Assembly: GCF_022919215.1 (NCBI RefSeq)
Contig: NZ_CP095046.1
Location: forward strand, 682,001 to 746,000
Direction of reading: 5' to 3'
DNA from: Hymenobacter cellulosilyticus
Lineage (GTDB): Bacteria > Bacteroidota > Bacteroidia > Cytophagales > Hymenobacteraceae
DNA length: 64,000 nucleotides
Positions 36,901 through 49,507 of the stretch are shown here, piece after piece (the stretch's first letter is position 1; each line of letters starts with the position of its first letter). A model generated the notes under the pieces. The model was not told where the DNA came from. It did no database searches and saw only the letters and a program-made list of their open reading frames with translations. The position numbers and the translations under genes are program-made.

Positions 36901-37919
36901 AGCTGGGCTTCAACACGATTCGCCTTACCGGCAACGTGGCCGAGGGCAGCACGCCCATCACCGGGGCCGTAACCATTGCCACGGGCGTGAGCGACGTGAC
37001 CCTGGTCAACAACATCCTGGTCAACCAGCAGACGGCCACGCCCAGCGGCGGCAAAACCTACGCCCTGTATTCGGCCGGCACCGCCTCACCGTTCACCCTG
37101 ATTGACAACAACGCCTACTCGGTGCAGGGCGCCACGGCCAAGCTGGCTTACCTCAACGGCACGGAGCACACCACGCTGGCGGCCTTACGCTCGGCCACGG
37201 CCCAGGACGCCGGCAGCCTGCTGGCCAACCCGGTGTTCCGCCTGACGACAGCCAACGACCTGCGCCTAGTGACGGATGCCAACTGCAACCTCGACGGCAA
37301 AGCCCGGCCCGTAGCCGGGGTAGCAGTGGATATCGACAACGACCCGCGCAACGCCAGCACGCCCGATATCGGCGCCGACGAGTTTACGGCTACGGCCCGC
37401 GTGGCTCCCACGGCACCCAGCAAGTTTGGCGTGCAAAACCAGACCATTCCGAACCTGACGGCTACCACGGCCCCCGGGGGCACGGCCGTATGGTACGCCG
37501 ATGCCGCCCTAACCCAGCGGCTGTTTGCCGGCCCTAGCTACGCCACGGGCCGCACCACGCTGGGCACCTATACTTACTATGTAGTTGACTCCCTGAATGC
37601 CTGCGTGAGCCCGGCTACCACCGTGCGCCTCACCATCGTGGGCCCCGACGCCACCGTAGCGGCCCTGCGCGACCTGAGCATTTCGTGTTTTCCTAACCCC
37701 GCTCACGGCGAAGTGACGCTGCGGGTGGAAGGCCCCGCCCGCACGATTTCGGCCGAGCTGCTCGACGCCCTGGGCCGCTCCGTGCTACGCCAGCAGGTGC
37801 GCCACCAGGCTCCCGCTACCCAGCATCCACTCAACTTGCAGGGCCTGGCCCAGGGTATTTACCTGCTGCGCCTCACCACCGAAGGTCAGACCACCGGCCG
37901 CCGCATCGTGGTAGAGTAA
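33930..37919 (+). CDS. Large secreted beta-helix protein with type IX sorting domain
   Basis: Intact 1329-residue secreted protein. The signal peptide (MKHLFYSLLALGLAHPAAAQ) starts at the ATG at 33930; a TTG lies two codons earlier. Two right-handed beta-helix modules follow, each opened by a similar segment: SGTKTIDPAGTGPNNYSTF at about residue 22 and SGIKTVGTAATADYATL at about residue 687. Each is followed by many Asn/Gly-rich turns such as NNLVLNSTV and NNVYNNFVYDI. Between them lies a domain with SDPSGVATGALIPRLYYKK. A CHU_C/Ig-like domain (VWYADAALTQRLFAGPSY) precedes the C-terminal sorting domain with SCFPNPAHGEVTLRV, ending LRLTTEGQTTGRRIVVE. It should be exported by the type IX system and anchored or released. 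Role: adhesin or polysaccharide binding, inferred from the beta-helix fold. Confidence 0.9.
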   Translation: MKHLFYSLLALGLAHPAAAQLSGTKTIDPAGTGPNNYSTFTAAITTLNAAGVGADGVLFEVKSGVVFPEIAPAITVSGSATGRIIFLKEGTGANPRLQGTGSGTTDAGLTLDGADFVTINGIDVTDAAANTTAAQQLEYGFWLKNGATNNLVLNSTVDLNRANPTKTSGVFLQDGNNNLNRFLSNTIQDCFYGYNFDAGSTNYDNGNEIGMLVGGAASRVLTIGAGAANLPTGIVYGIYLRSQTGAKVSGTEVAGLTGTSSVYGIYSTGTGNTVDIADNRVHALTATNSSGAAQGIYVNSGTLHSIYRNYTYDIAATGATGFASGMDITAGTTNNVYNNFVYDIRALASTAGTSVRALSFRGGTTNYCYHNTVVLTGAPTAATNKSGAFYISGSPSVDLRNNIFVNLITLPSGGGGVAAAFFKSTAVLTNLAAASNNNLLYAGTPSAEKPIFYGVATTPAVDQTLAQYKQRAAPADQSAVTENVPFVNPLTDPHLQAGAATQAESSGMSLASSPLPVPTDIDNAARTVATPDLGADEGTFQGVDVSGPSIAYQRLPNTASTGNRSLTVTISDPSGVATGALIPRLYYKKKTDANVFTEPNDATGNGWKWVAPASAASVSYIFLLDVAKLRSAPVVGDSIQYFVTAQDLAATPNVSATPGAGFAATSVASITSAPTKPSVYKVLGLLSGIKTVGTAATADYATLTAAVADLNSNELGGALTLVLQDAAYPTETYPLTLSANTGSSATNSVTIRPAPNRAVTLTANTSTPLFIVDASNVTIEGSTGGANSGSLALTNAGTTSSSGGIFVTGRDVTLRGLSIQGSSSATAYGVAFSGATNGTVRGCTITRTGTGIQAQASCVNFTAANNTIGSSTAADKIGTSGIVITATQGFVLNGNTIAGVTRATSPAVAGIVVGTTSADGVIASNQIRDIVHTGTGASDSYGAYGIRLSATGAAANIVLANNMISGILSSGDDGVAFTPQGVYLASGGGYKLGFNTIRLTGNVAEGSTPITGAVTIATGVSDVTLVNNILVNQQTATPSGGKTYALYSAGTASPFTLIDNNAYSVQGATAKLAYLNGTEHTTLAALRSATAQDAGSLLANPVFRLTTANDLRLVTDANCNLDGKARPVAGVAVDIDNDPRNASTPDIGADEFTATARVAPTAPSKFGVQNQTIPNLTATTAPGGTAVWYADAALTQRLFAGPSYATGRTTLGTYTYYVVDSLNACVSPATTVRLTIVGPDATVAALRDLSISCFPNPAHGEVTLRVEGPARTISAELLDALGRSVLRQQVRHQAPATQHPLNLQGLAQGIYLLRLTTEGQTTGRRIVVE

Positions 37920-37934
37920 CTGCCGGTAAGCTTT

Positions 37935-37979
37935 AAAAAGAAAGCGCCGCTTCCAGGCTGGAGGCGGCGCTTTCTTTTT
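37935..37979. terminator. Bidirectional rho-independent terminator
   Basis: A 16-bp stem pairs 37935-37950 with 37964-37979 (AAAAAGAAAGCGCCGC with its complement), with T and A runs on both sides. It lies between the convergent ends of the type IX cargo gene and the SDR gene. Confidence 0.85.
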
Positions 37980-38031
37980 TTCGTCACGGCTCAGGCTAAC
38001 TGCATCCGGAATGAGGTTCTGGCAGTGGGTT

Positions 38032-38963
38032 TTACTGGTCGCTGGAAAGCTTGCCACCGGTGACGTGCACGAGGCTGCCGGTCATAAAGGAGCCGTCTTG
38101 TGAAGCCAGCAGTACGTAGGCCGGCGCTATTTCCTCGGGCTGACCGGGACGCTGCAGGGCTACTTCGTAACCGAACTTCTCGATTTCCTCGGCCGGCATG
38201 GTGGCCGGAATGTTGGGCGTCCAGACCGGGCCGGGCACCACGCAGTTGACCCGGATATTCCGCTCACCCAGGTGGGTGGCCAGGCTCTTGGTAAAAGCGT
38301 GAATGGCCGATTTGGAAGCCGTATAGTCCACCAGCAGTGGGTTGCCGGTCAGACCCACGATGCTGCCGGTGTTGATGATACAGTCGCCAGCCTGCAGGTG
38401 GGGCAGCGCCGACTGGGCCATCCAGATGTAACCCAGGATGTTGGTATCGAAGGTGCGGCGAATCTGCTCCTCGGGAATGTCCTCAAACTTCTCCTGGGCC
38501 AGCTGGAAGGCGGCGTTGTTGACCAGAATATTGAGGCCGCCCAGCTCGGCACGGGTGCGGCGCACGGCCTGCCGGCACTGCTCCGGGTCGCGCACGTCGA
38601 GCTTGAGCAGGATGCAGCGGCGCTGGCGCTTTTCCACCTGCCGCTTGGTTTCCTCGGCGTCCCCGTCGTTTTCGTTGTAGAGCACGGCCACATCGGCGCC
38701 TTCCAGAGCAAAGGCAATAGCCACGGCCCGCCCAATGCCGGAGTCGGCCCCGGTAATAAGGGCAATTTTCCCGTCGAGCTTACCGGCGGCTTTGTAGTTA
38801 GCAAAGTCCGTGTCGGGCTGCATTTTCATATCGGCCTGCTTGGCCGGATACGGCAGCTTCTCGGCCTTCATATCCTTGGCCGTGGGCCGCTTCTCGGGCT
38901 TGGGGCAGCAGTTTTCTTCGGGGCGGGAGCTTTGGTGGTGGTCGATGCTTTTTTGGCGGGCAT
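38032..38963 (-). CDS. SDR family oxidoreductase with Lys-rich N-terminus, frameshifted
   Basis: Glucose dehydrogenase-like SDR, about 310 residues after correction. The core has ALITGADSGIGRAVAIAF, NNAAFQ, NTGSIVGLTG and the catalytic YTASKSAIHAF. Before the visible ATG at 38871 an N-terminal extension rich in Lys, Ala and Pro starts at the ATG at 38963 (MPAKKASTTTKAPAPKK). It connects by one extra base in the G run at 38902-38905 (giving PKPEKRPTAKDMKAEKL). Such long SDRs are often in general-stress gene sets of Bacteroidota. It is convergent with the type IX cargo gene and shares a terminator. Substrate unknown. Confidence 0.84.
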
Positions 38964-39134
38964 AGAGCGTAGCATAAGAGGTTGGAGGTAAAGCGTACGT
39001 ATAACCAGCCGAATGGTCGAGTTGCGGCCCCGCCCCAAACCTGCCCGGTTGCAGGCCCCGGCGAATCCGGATACTTTTGCCGGGCTAGCGGCGGGCCTGT
39101 TTACCCGGCCTTTCTCCTTTTCCTTGGCCTGACC

Positions 39135-40825
39135 ATGACCCAGAAAGCTTCCTGGTCGTTTCTCAACCGCCTCGCCTTTGGCCTGGCCGTGCTGTTGCGC
39201 TGGGCCCACGAGCTGGCCATGCCCCAGCTTACCCGCGACATGCAGACCCAAACGGAAAGCGCCGTGAATCTGCTGCGGGGCCGCGGGGTAAGCTTGGCCC
39301 GCGTCAACTGGCAGGACCTGGCCCAACCCATTTTCGAGCCCCTGAACCTATGGCCGCCCGGCTACGCCTGGCTGATGGCCCTGCTGCTCCGCCTTTCGCC
39401 GAGTGTGCTGCTGGCTACCCAGATTATGCACTGGGCCGGACTGCTGGGGTTGCTGCTGGCGTGGTGGCATTTGCTTAAGCCCTTGCGTAACAGCCTGGTA
39501 CCCTGGGCGCCGGCCGCCTTTTTCCTGTTCTGGGCTTGAGCAACGCCCCATTTCATTTGCTGTTCGGCACCGATTTGCTGGCCCTGGCTTTTTACTCCGG
39601 CGGCCTGGCGCTGCTGTTCCATTTACTTACCCGCCCGGCGGCGGCCCGGCGGCAGGCAGCGGGGTACGGGGCGGCTCTGGCCATGAGCGGGCTGGGCTTT
39701 GCGGCCTGCCTGATGCGGTTTGCCTACTACCCGCTGGCATTTTTTCTGCCGCTGACCTTGCTCTTGTTCGGTTGGCGGTGGCGGCCCGTGCTGCGCCGAC
39801 CGGCTCTGGCAGCCCTACTGCTGCTTACGCTGCTGGTGAGCAGCCTGGTGTTCTACCAGGCCCGGGTGGCCGGCGACGCCTACTACCTCACGCAGTTTTA
39901 CACCCAGCTGGCCACCGAACCCAGCTCCCGGGCTACTCTAGGCCTCTACTGGCACCACCTGCGGCTGTTCGACCCGGTTTTCTACCACAGCTTTTTTTCC
40001 AACGAGCTGGACTTCAGCCGGATTCCGCGGGGCCAGCTGGTTCGGGCGGTGGCCGTGGTGTTGGTTTCTGGTCTGGTAGCCGGGCTGCTGTTGGTCGGGC
40101 TGGGGCGGGAGTGGCGGGCCGCCCGGCACCGGGGCCGGTGGTGGCCCACGCGCCGCCTGCTGTTTCATGGGCTGGCGCTGGGTACGGCACTGCTGTGCAC
40201 GGGTTTGCTGGTGGCGTTTTCCCTGCGCTACCCCGCCGCGCTAGTGGGCTGGTTTCCGGGTGCTTACTGGACCTACGTGGCCGACACACGGTATTTCCTG
40301 CCGGCTTTCCTGAGCATTTCGGCTCTGGTGCTGGTGCTCGTGCTGGCCCGGCCGCCCCGGCTTCCGGTGGCCTTGCGCGTGTTGGGTTTGGGGCTGTTGG
40401 GAGGTTCGCTGCTGTTGTCGCTCGTCACCCGCGACCGGCGCACGGCCCAGCTAGTGTGGCAGCAGCCCGCTTTTTCGATTGACAAGGTGCCCGGCCAACC
40501 CGAGGACGTGCGCCGGCTCGATTCGCTGCTGCACACCGCCGGAGCTGGGCAGCCGGTGCTGTTTGGGCGCAACTACTACAACAAGCGCGTGGAAATAGCG
40601 GCCCGTCTGGCTGGCCACATCATTCTGGACGCCGATTCGCTGCTGGCCCACCGGCCGCTGCGTACTAGCCGGCCCGTGCTCATGCTGTTCGACCTGAACT
40701 CTGCAACCGCGCCCAGCCCGGCCGTGGTCGAGTTTCTGCGGCGGCACCGGGCCCGGCCGCAGCTGGGCCTGCCCACCCTGGGCGCCCAGATTCTGACTCT
40801 GGAAATCCGGCCTACGGACTACTAG
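39135..40825 (+). CDS. Multi-pass membrane protein, GT-C glycosyltransferase-like, frameshifted
   Basis: About 563 residues with around ten hydrophobic helices. The N-terminus (ATG at 39135) has LLRWAHELAMPQLTRDMQTQTE and PIFEPLNLWPPGYAWL, a loop with acidic and aromatic residues like those of GT-C enzymes. The frame breaks in the GGG at 39533-39535 just after FFLFWG, and one base restores LSNAPFHLLFGTDLLALAFY. Later segments include a YWTYVADTRYFLPAFLS loop, and the C-terminal soluble domain contains NYYNKRVEIAARLAGHIILDAD. It resembles uncharacterised membrane glycosyltransferases of Hymenobacter-like bacteria, but I cannot assign a family firmly. Confidence 0.65.
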
Positions 40826-40846
40826 CAGTTGGTCTTGAAGCCACAA

Positions 40847-40881
40847 AAAAAGCCCGCCTGCGTGGTGCAGGCGGGCTTTTT
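40847..40881. terminator. Bidirectional rho-independent terminator
   Basis: A 15-bp stem pairs 40847-40861 with 40867-40881 (AAAAAGCCCGCCTGC with its complement), loop GTGGT. It lies between the convergent membrane protein and ene-reductase genes. Confidence 0.85.
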
Positions 40882-40906
40882 GCGAAATGCATGCTATTCG
40901 GGAAGG

Positions 40907-42025
40907 CTACTGGGCCAGACCCGCCGGAGCTTCGGCCAGGGCCGGATAATCGATGTAGCCTTTGTCGTCGCCGCCATAGAAGGTGGCCTGGTCGGGCATG
41001 TTCAGGGCCGCACCCTGCTCGAAACGCTCCACCAGGTCGGGGTTGGCAATGAAGGGCACGCCGAAGGCAATTAGGTCGGCCTCGTTGTTAGCCAGTGCCG
41101 CCTCGGCCGTTTCCTGGGTGTAGCCGCCGTTCAGGATGAAGGGGCCGGTGAAGATTTTGCGCAGGTGGGCTGCTACCAACTCCTGGCCGGGCTGCGGGGC
41201 CATGGGGTGGCCGGGCAGGGCCTCAATGACGTGCAGGTAAGCCAAACCCAGCTTGTTGAGTTGCTCGGCCACGTAGCTGAAGGTTTTCACCCGGTCCGCG
41301 TCGTTAATGCCGCCCATGGTGCCGGTGGGCGACAAGCGGATGCCCACCCGGTCGGCACCGAAAACCTCGGCAGCGGCCTGCACTACTTCCAGGGCAAAGC
41401 GGGCCCGGTTTTCGACGCTGCTGCCGTACTCGTCGGTGCGCTGGTTGGAGCCGTCCTGAATAAACTGGTCGACCAGATAACCGTTGGCGCCGTGGATTTC
41501 CACGCCGTCGAAGCCGGCAGCTTTGGCGTTGGCAGCAGCCTTGCGGAAGTCCTCCACTACGGCTTTCACCTCGGCTGTTTCCAGGGCCCGGGGCGCGGGA
41601 ATTTCCTGCATGCCGTTGATAGTGTAGGCCTGCACGCCGGTGGGCTGCACGGCCGACGGAGCCACGGGCAGCTCACCATTATGGAAATCGGGGTGGGAAA
41701 TGCGGCCTACGTGCCAGAGCTGGATGAAAATCCGGCCGCCGGCGGCGTGCACCGCGTCGGTTACGTTGCGCCAGCCCGCTACCTGGGCTTCGGAGTAGAT
41801 ACCAGGCGTGAAGACGTAGCCCACGCCCTGGGGCGAAACCTGGGAGCCTTCACTGATAATCAGGCCCGCCGAGGCGCGCTGCTCGTAGTATTTCACCGTC
41901 GATTCGGTGGGCACGTTGCCTTCGTTGTTGGCCCGGCTGCGGGTCATGGGCGCCATTACCAGGCGGTTGGGCAAGGTCAGCGCGCCCATTTGGAAGGGCG
42001 TAAACAGGTTGGAAGCTTGGCTCAT
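40907..42025 (-). CDS. nemA: Alkene reductase, Old Yellow Enzyme family
   Basis: FMN-dependent ene-reductase of 372 residues that reduces activated C=C bonds or nitro-compounds with NADPH. Family motifs are NRLVMAPMTRSRA near the N-terminus, SPQGVGYVFTPGIYS, FIQLWHVGRISHPDF, the substrate-binding HGANGYLVDQFIQDGSN, DEYGSSVENRARF and PFILNGGYTQETAE. The length matches NemA and XenB-like enzymes. It is intact and monocistronic. The start ATG at 42025 gives MSQASNLFTPFQMG. It may help against electrophiles, in line with the other reductases of the region. Confidence 0.93.
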   Translation of the reverse strand: MSQASNLFTPFQMGALTLPNRLVMAPMTRSRANNEGNVPTESTVKYYEQRASAGLIISEGSQVSPQGVGYVFTPGIYSEAQVAGWRNVTDAVHAAGGRIFIQLWHVGRISHPDFHNGELPVAPSAVQPTGVQAYTINGMQEIPAPRALETAEVKAVVEDFRKAAANAKAAGFDGVEIHGANGYLVDQFIQDGSNQRTDEYGSSVENRARFALEVVQAAAEVFGADRVGIRLSPTGTMGGINDADRVKTFSYVAEQLNKLGLAYLHVIEALPGHPMAPQPGQELVAAHLRKIFTGPFILNGGYTQETAEAALANNEADLIAFGVPFIANPDLVERFEQGAALNMPDQATFYGGDDKGYIDYPALAEAPAGLAQ

Positions 42026-42207
42026 GATCTAAGAGGAATAACGTCGGGATAAGTGGGCTGGCAACAGTGGCCGGCCGGTTGACGCTTCCAAACCCATGTA
42101 GCTACACAAATGTTTTCCACTAGCCATTTTCGTGGAGCCGCCGGAACCGGACGCCGCAAATAGAACCGAGCTAGGCTTCTACCAGGCATTTGCCTAAGTT
42201 GGAGCAG

Positions 42208-42549
42208 ATGAAAATGTACTTGTCCGCCCTCTGCGCGTTGGCTCTGACCAGCTGCCTGTCCTCCAAGATTTCGCCCTCAACGGAGGATTCTGCCTTGATC
42301 TACCAACAGGAAGACGGGCAAATCATGCTTTCTTCCCTCAGCTCGCCCCTGCCAATTAAGATTGTCAGGCACCAGCAAGTCGGGGACACGCTTTTTGTGA
42401 CTTACCGCAGAGGCGCCTTTCTGACCCCAAACAGCCGCGTGCCGCTGACAGGGCAAACTACCTATCTGAAATGCGCCAACCGCTCCTATAAGGTAGAGAA
42501 GACGGCCAGCGGCTTTCAGCTCGCCGAGCAGCCCAAAGCAGCCCGGTAG
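42208..42549 (+). CDS. Small lipoprotein, unknown
   Basis: About 113 residues. The ATG at 42208 gives a lipoprotein signal, MKMYLSALCALALTSC, with the lipobox L-T-S-C and Cys at residue 16. A TTG at 42190 would extend it by six residues but would weaken the signal. The mature part contains GDTLFVTYRRG and LTGQTTYLKCANRSYKVEK and looks beta-rich. Codon use is less GC-biased than in the neighbours. It is convergent with the OmpA/PA14 gene. No family was recognised. Confidence 0.6.
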   Translation: MKMYLSALCALALTSCLSSKISPSTEDSALIYQQEDGQIMLSSLSSPLPIKIVRHQQVGDTLFVTYRRGAFLTPNSRVPLTGQTTYLKCANRSYKVEKTASGFQLAEQPKAAR

Positions 42550-42606
42550 ATTTTCTACCCGCATACCGTCTAGGTGATTTTCAACATCTGAGCAACAAAA
42601 AGCTGC

Positions 42607-44340
42607 CTACCGGACCACGATTTCCACGCGCCGGTTGCGGGGCCGTTGCTGCGGGTCGCGGTTGTCGGCCACGGGGCGGGTGCCGCCGTAGCCCCGGGCC
42701 GTGAGCCGCACCGAATCGATGCCCTGTTGCACGAGGTAGCGCCGCACCACCTGGGCCCGTTGCTCGGAGAGACGCAGGTTTTTGGCCGGCTCGCCCACGT
42801 TGTCGGTATGGCCGGCTATTTCGAGCTGCAACCCGGGCTGCTCACGAAGCTTTTTGGCCAGGGCATTCAGCGCCGGGCGGGAAGTAGGCAGCAGCGTGGC
42901 CGTGCTCTGGGTGAAATACAGGTTGGACAAGGTCACGGCCGCTCCTTTGCTCAAGGCGCTCAGGTCGGGCAGCTCTACGACCGGCTCCGCTACCCGAACT
43001 ACCACCGGCTTGGGAACCGCCACTACCGACCGGGCCGGCCGGGCTGCGGCCACCCTTGGCTTAGGCCCGGCTGCTGGCACTTTCGTGGGCTTAAGGGCTA
43101 CCACCACAGGCTCCGGCAGCGGCCGGGGCAGCTCCGGATACAGAAACTGCTTGGGAATTACCGTCGTACCAGTCCGGTCCCTGGCGGCAAAAGCGGCTTC
43201 CAGCGTGGTGGGGTGGCCCAGCGCCGCGGGCCGCGCCCACGACAAAACCGCCCGCGAAACGCCCTGCACATTCTTGTAGGCCAGGTCAATCCGGTAAAAA
43301 TACCCCGCCTCCAACTGGTAGACCATGTCCACCGGAATCGGGGGCTTGCGGGAGCCGAAGTATTCCGGCTCGTACTTTTCCATGGTTAGCACGTCGTCGC
43401 CGGCAAAGCGCACGTCGGTAGCGTCGTCCCACTCGGTATGCAGCACGTAGATTCCTGATTCGGGGGCGTAGACATAGCCCGTCCAGCGCACCGAGAAGCC
43501 CGCGCCGGGTGCGCCGGGGGCGGGGGCTGCGCCGCGCCAGGTCACGTTTACCACCGGCTCCACCCGACTATGCACCGCCGCGCCCCGCACCGAGCCGGCA
43601 TAGTAGGTAGCCTGCAGCCCGATGCCACCGGGCACCTTGCCGGCCACGGTCACGCCCCGGCTGGGCTTAACGGCCGTAGAGGTTGTCGGAGCAGCTTTTT
43701 TGCCCGGCGGGGCCGATACAATATGAATGGTACCACCGGCTGCCGCTGCTTTCGGGGTTACAAAAGGCTGGGCCGTAACGGGCAGGGTCAGGTACAAGTT
43801 GCTGGTTGGAATCGGCTTCGGCTCCGCCGTAGAGCCCGGCAGCCGCCAGGCCAGCAAGGCCTTTGTGACGCGCTCTACCTGGTAATACTCGACCCGCACG
43901 GAGTAGTAGCGGCCGGCCGTAAGCTTCATAGTGGCACTGTCGCGCTTGGTGGGCTGGTCGGCCCAGGAGTTTAATAGCGGCCGGCCCCCAATCCAGACGC
44001 GCATACCGTCGTCGGTAGCCATTTGAAACGTGTACACGCCCGTTTTGGGGGCATACAAAAAGCCCGTCCAGCGCACCGAAAACCACGTTCCGGGCACGCC
44101 CGGGCCGGGCGACACAGCGTATCTGACGGGCTGGCCGGGGCCGTTTTGCCGCCGGCTCCAGTCGAAGTCAATGGCAGCATCGGTGCGGGTCAGTACCAGC
44201 TTTTCGAAGTTCTTGCCCTCGTAATACTGCCCGCGCAGGCCGTGCTCGGTGGGGCGGGCTGGAGTCTGGGCAGGCAGGGCCCGGCCGGGCAGCAGCAGTA
44301 GAAGGGCAGCGAAAACTCGGCTCAGTAGAGGTAGACGCAT
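42607..44340 (-). CDS. OmpA-like protein with two PA14 domains
   Basis: About 577 residues from the ATG at 44340 (MRLPLLSRVFAALLLLLPG signal peptide); the open frame to 44400 overlaps the riboswitch leader and is unlikely. Two PA14-type carbohydrate-binding domains follow, first with WFSVRWTGFLYAPKTGVYTF near residue 90, second with FSVRWTGYVYAPESGIYV near residue 285. After a proline-rich linker the C-terminal OmpA domain has IAGHTDNVGEPAKNLRLSEQ, RAQVVRRYLV and TARGYGGTRPVADN, the peptidoglycan-binding signature. The protein would link cell wall to surface glycans. PA14 plus OmpA is a recurring Bacteroidota architecture. The ligand is unknown. Divergent from metH. Confidence 0.9.
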   Translation of the reverse strand: MRLPLLSRVFAALLLLLPGRALPAQTPARPTEHGLRGQYYEGKNFEKLVLTRTDAAIDFDWSRRQNGPGQPVRYAVSPGPGVPGTWFSVRWTGFLYAPKTGVYTFQMATDDGMRVWIGGRPLLNSWADQPTKRDSATMKLTAGRYYSVRVEYYQVERVTKALLAWRLPGSTAEPKPIPTSNLYLTLPVTAQPFVTPKAAAAGGTIHIVSAPPGKKAAPTTSTAVKPSRGVTVAGKVPGGIGLQATYYAGSVRGAAVHSRVEPVVNVTWRGAAPAPGAPGAGFSVRWTGYVYAPESGIYVLHTEWDDATDVRFAGDDVLTMEKYEPEYFGSRKPPIPVDMVYQLEAGYFYRIDLAYKNVQGVSRAVLSWARPAALGHPTTLEAAFAARDRTGTTVIPKQFLYPELPRPLPEPVVVALKPTKVPAAGPKPRVAAARPARSVVAVPKPVVVRVAEPVVELPDLSALSKGAAVTLSNLYFTQSTATLLPTSRPALNALAKKLREQPGLQLEIAGHTDNVGEPAKNLRLSEQRAQVVRRYLVQQGIDSVRLTARGYGGTRPVADNRDPQQRPRNRRVEIVVR

Positions 44341-44458
44341 AGCAACGGTAGATAAAGCAGGATTATGACCCCAATAAAGGCAGGTAAGGCTCTTAGGCAA
44401 CGCTGGAGGGCCGGGTAAAATTGGATTCCGGAATTTCCTGCCTTATCTTCGCTTTGTT

Positions 44459-44566
44459 ACTTATCCAGAAAGACCGAGGGACTGGGCCCGACGACGTCTT
44501 GGCAACCTGAAATAAAACAAGGTGCCAACTCCCATTCCGTAGCTCCGGCTCCGGGAGAAGATAAGT
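44459..44566 (+). promoter_or_regulatory. SAM-I (S-box) riboswitch upstream of metH
   Basis: Contains the conserved core of the SAM-I aptamer in the right order: GAGGGACTGGGCCCGACGAC at about 44475-44494, TTGGCAACCT at 44499-44508, GGTGCCAACTCCC at 44521-44533 and the closing GGGAGAAGATAAGT. P1 pairs ACTTATC (44459-44465) with GATAAGT (44560-44566), P2 pairs AAGAC with GTCTT, P3 is ACCT/AGGT and P4 is CTCCC/GGGAG. It lies 72 bases before the metH start and should reduce expression when S-adenosylmethionine is plentiful. The downstream expression platform is described in the findings. Confidence 0.95.
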
Positions 44567-44638
44567 GCAGGACGCGCCCCCACGCGGCTCTTTCTGGATA
44601 GGCACTTTTTCGCCGCTAGTTTCCTTAGAAGAGCCGAT

Positions 44639-48357
<3,719 letters not shown>

Positions 48358-48377
48358 GGGCTAACTAGATAAAAAAG

Positions 48378-48479
48378 AACGTCATGCTGAGCTTGTCGAA
48401 GCATCTCTACCGCCACAGTATTTAGTTATTCCCGCAGTAGAAATGCTTCGACAAGCTCAGCAAGGCAACGACTTCGTTC
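48378..48479. repeat. GTCAT palindromic repeat, third type (copy G)
   Basis: The arms GCTGAGCTTGTCGAAGCAT (48386-48404) and its exact reverse complement (48443-48461) form a 19-bp stem. The left border is GAACGTCATGCTGAGC and the right border ends ACTTCGTTC. It fills the gap between metH and metF. Confidence 0.75.
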
Positions 48480-48550
48480 TGTCTTCCCTTCAGGAAAACG
48501 AGCCGCCATTACCATGACAACGCCTCTTCAGCCACTAGCTGAAGCTCACT

Positions 48551-49507
48551 ATGAAAGTAACCGAACACCTGTCCCGCGCCGACGGCAAAACGCTGTTTTC
48601 CTTCGAAGTGCTGCCGCCCCGCAAGGGCGAGAATATTCAGACGCTGTTTTCCAACATTGAGCCCCTGCTGGAGTTCAAGCCGCCGTTTATCGACGTGACC
48701 TACCACCGGGAGGAGTATGTGTACCGGCAGCACCCCAACGGCCTACTGGAAAAGAAAACCGTGCGCCGCCGGCCCGGTACCGTGGGCATCTGCGCGGCCA
48801 TCAAAAACCGCTTCGACGTGGACACCGTGCCCCACCTCATCTGCGGGGGCTTCTCGAAGGAGGAAACCGAAAACGCGCTGATTGACCTGCACTTCTTGGG
48901 CATCGACAACGTGCTGGCCCTGCGCGGCGACCCAATCAAGAGCGAAGGCCACTTTAAGCCCGAACCCGACGGCCACGCCTACGCCTGCGACCTGATTGGG
49001 CAGGTTTCCAACCTCAACAAGGGCGAATACCTTGACGAGGAGCAGGACGACACCTGGGCTACCAACTTCTGCATCGGCACGGCCGGCTACCCCGAAAAGC
49101 ACTTTGAGGCTCCCAACTACGGGGCCGACCTGCGCTACCTCAAGCACAAAGTGGACCGCGGCGCCGACTACATCGTGACCCAGATGTTTTTCGACAACGA
49201 GCAGTACTTCAACTTCGAGAAGAAGTGTCGGGCGGCGGGTATCACGGTGCCCATCATCCCCGGCCTCAAGCCCCTGACGACCAAGAGCCAGCTCACGATG
49301 CTGCCCCGCTCCTTCTACCTCAACATCCCGGAGGAGCTGGCTGAGGCCGTACACCACGCCGCCGACAACGAAGCGGCCCGCCAAATCGGCATCGAGTGGT
49401 GCATCAACCAAAGCAAGGAGCTCATGGCCCACGGCGTGCCCTGCCTGCACTACTACTCCATGGGCAAGTCGGAATCTATCCGGCGGGTGGCCTCGGCTCT
49501 GTTTTAA
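48551..49507 (+). CDS. metF: Methylenetetrahydrofolate reductase
   Basis: FAD-dependent TIM-barrel enzyme of 318 residues that makes 5-methyltetrahydrofolate, the substrate of MetH just upstream. Family motifs are SFEVLPPRKGENI near the N-terminus, IDVTYHREEY, TVPHLICGGFS, NVLALRGDPI, the FAD-binding NFCIGTAGYPEKH, and QMFFDNEQYFNFEKKC and IIPGLKPL. The start ATG at 48551 agrees with family length. metF probably shares the riboswitch-controlled transcript or has its own promoter after repeat G. Confidence 0.95.
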   Translation: MKVTEHLSRADGKTLFSFEVLPPRKGENIQTLFSNIEPLLEFKPPFIDVTYHREEYVYRQHPNGLLEKKTVRRRPGTVGICAAIKNRFDVDTVPHLICGGFSKEETENALIDLHFLGIDNVLALRGDPIKSEGHFKPEPDGHAYACDLIGQVSNLNKGEYLDEEQDDTWATNFCIGTAGYPEKHFEAPNYGADLRYLKHKVDRGADYIVTQMFFDNEQYFNFEKKCRAAGITVPIIPGLKPLTTKSQLTMLPRSFYLNIPEELAEAVHHAADNEAARQIGIEWCINQSKELMAHGVPCLHYYSMGKSESIRRVASALF

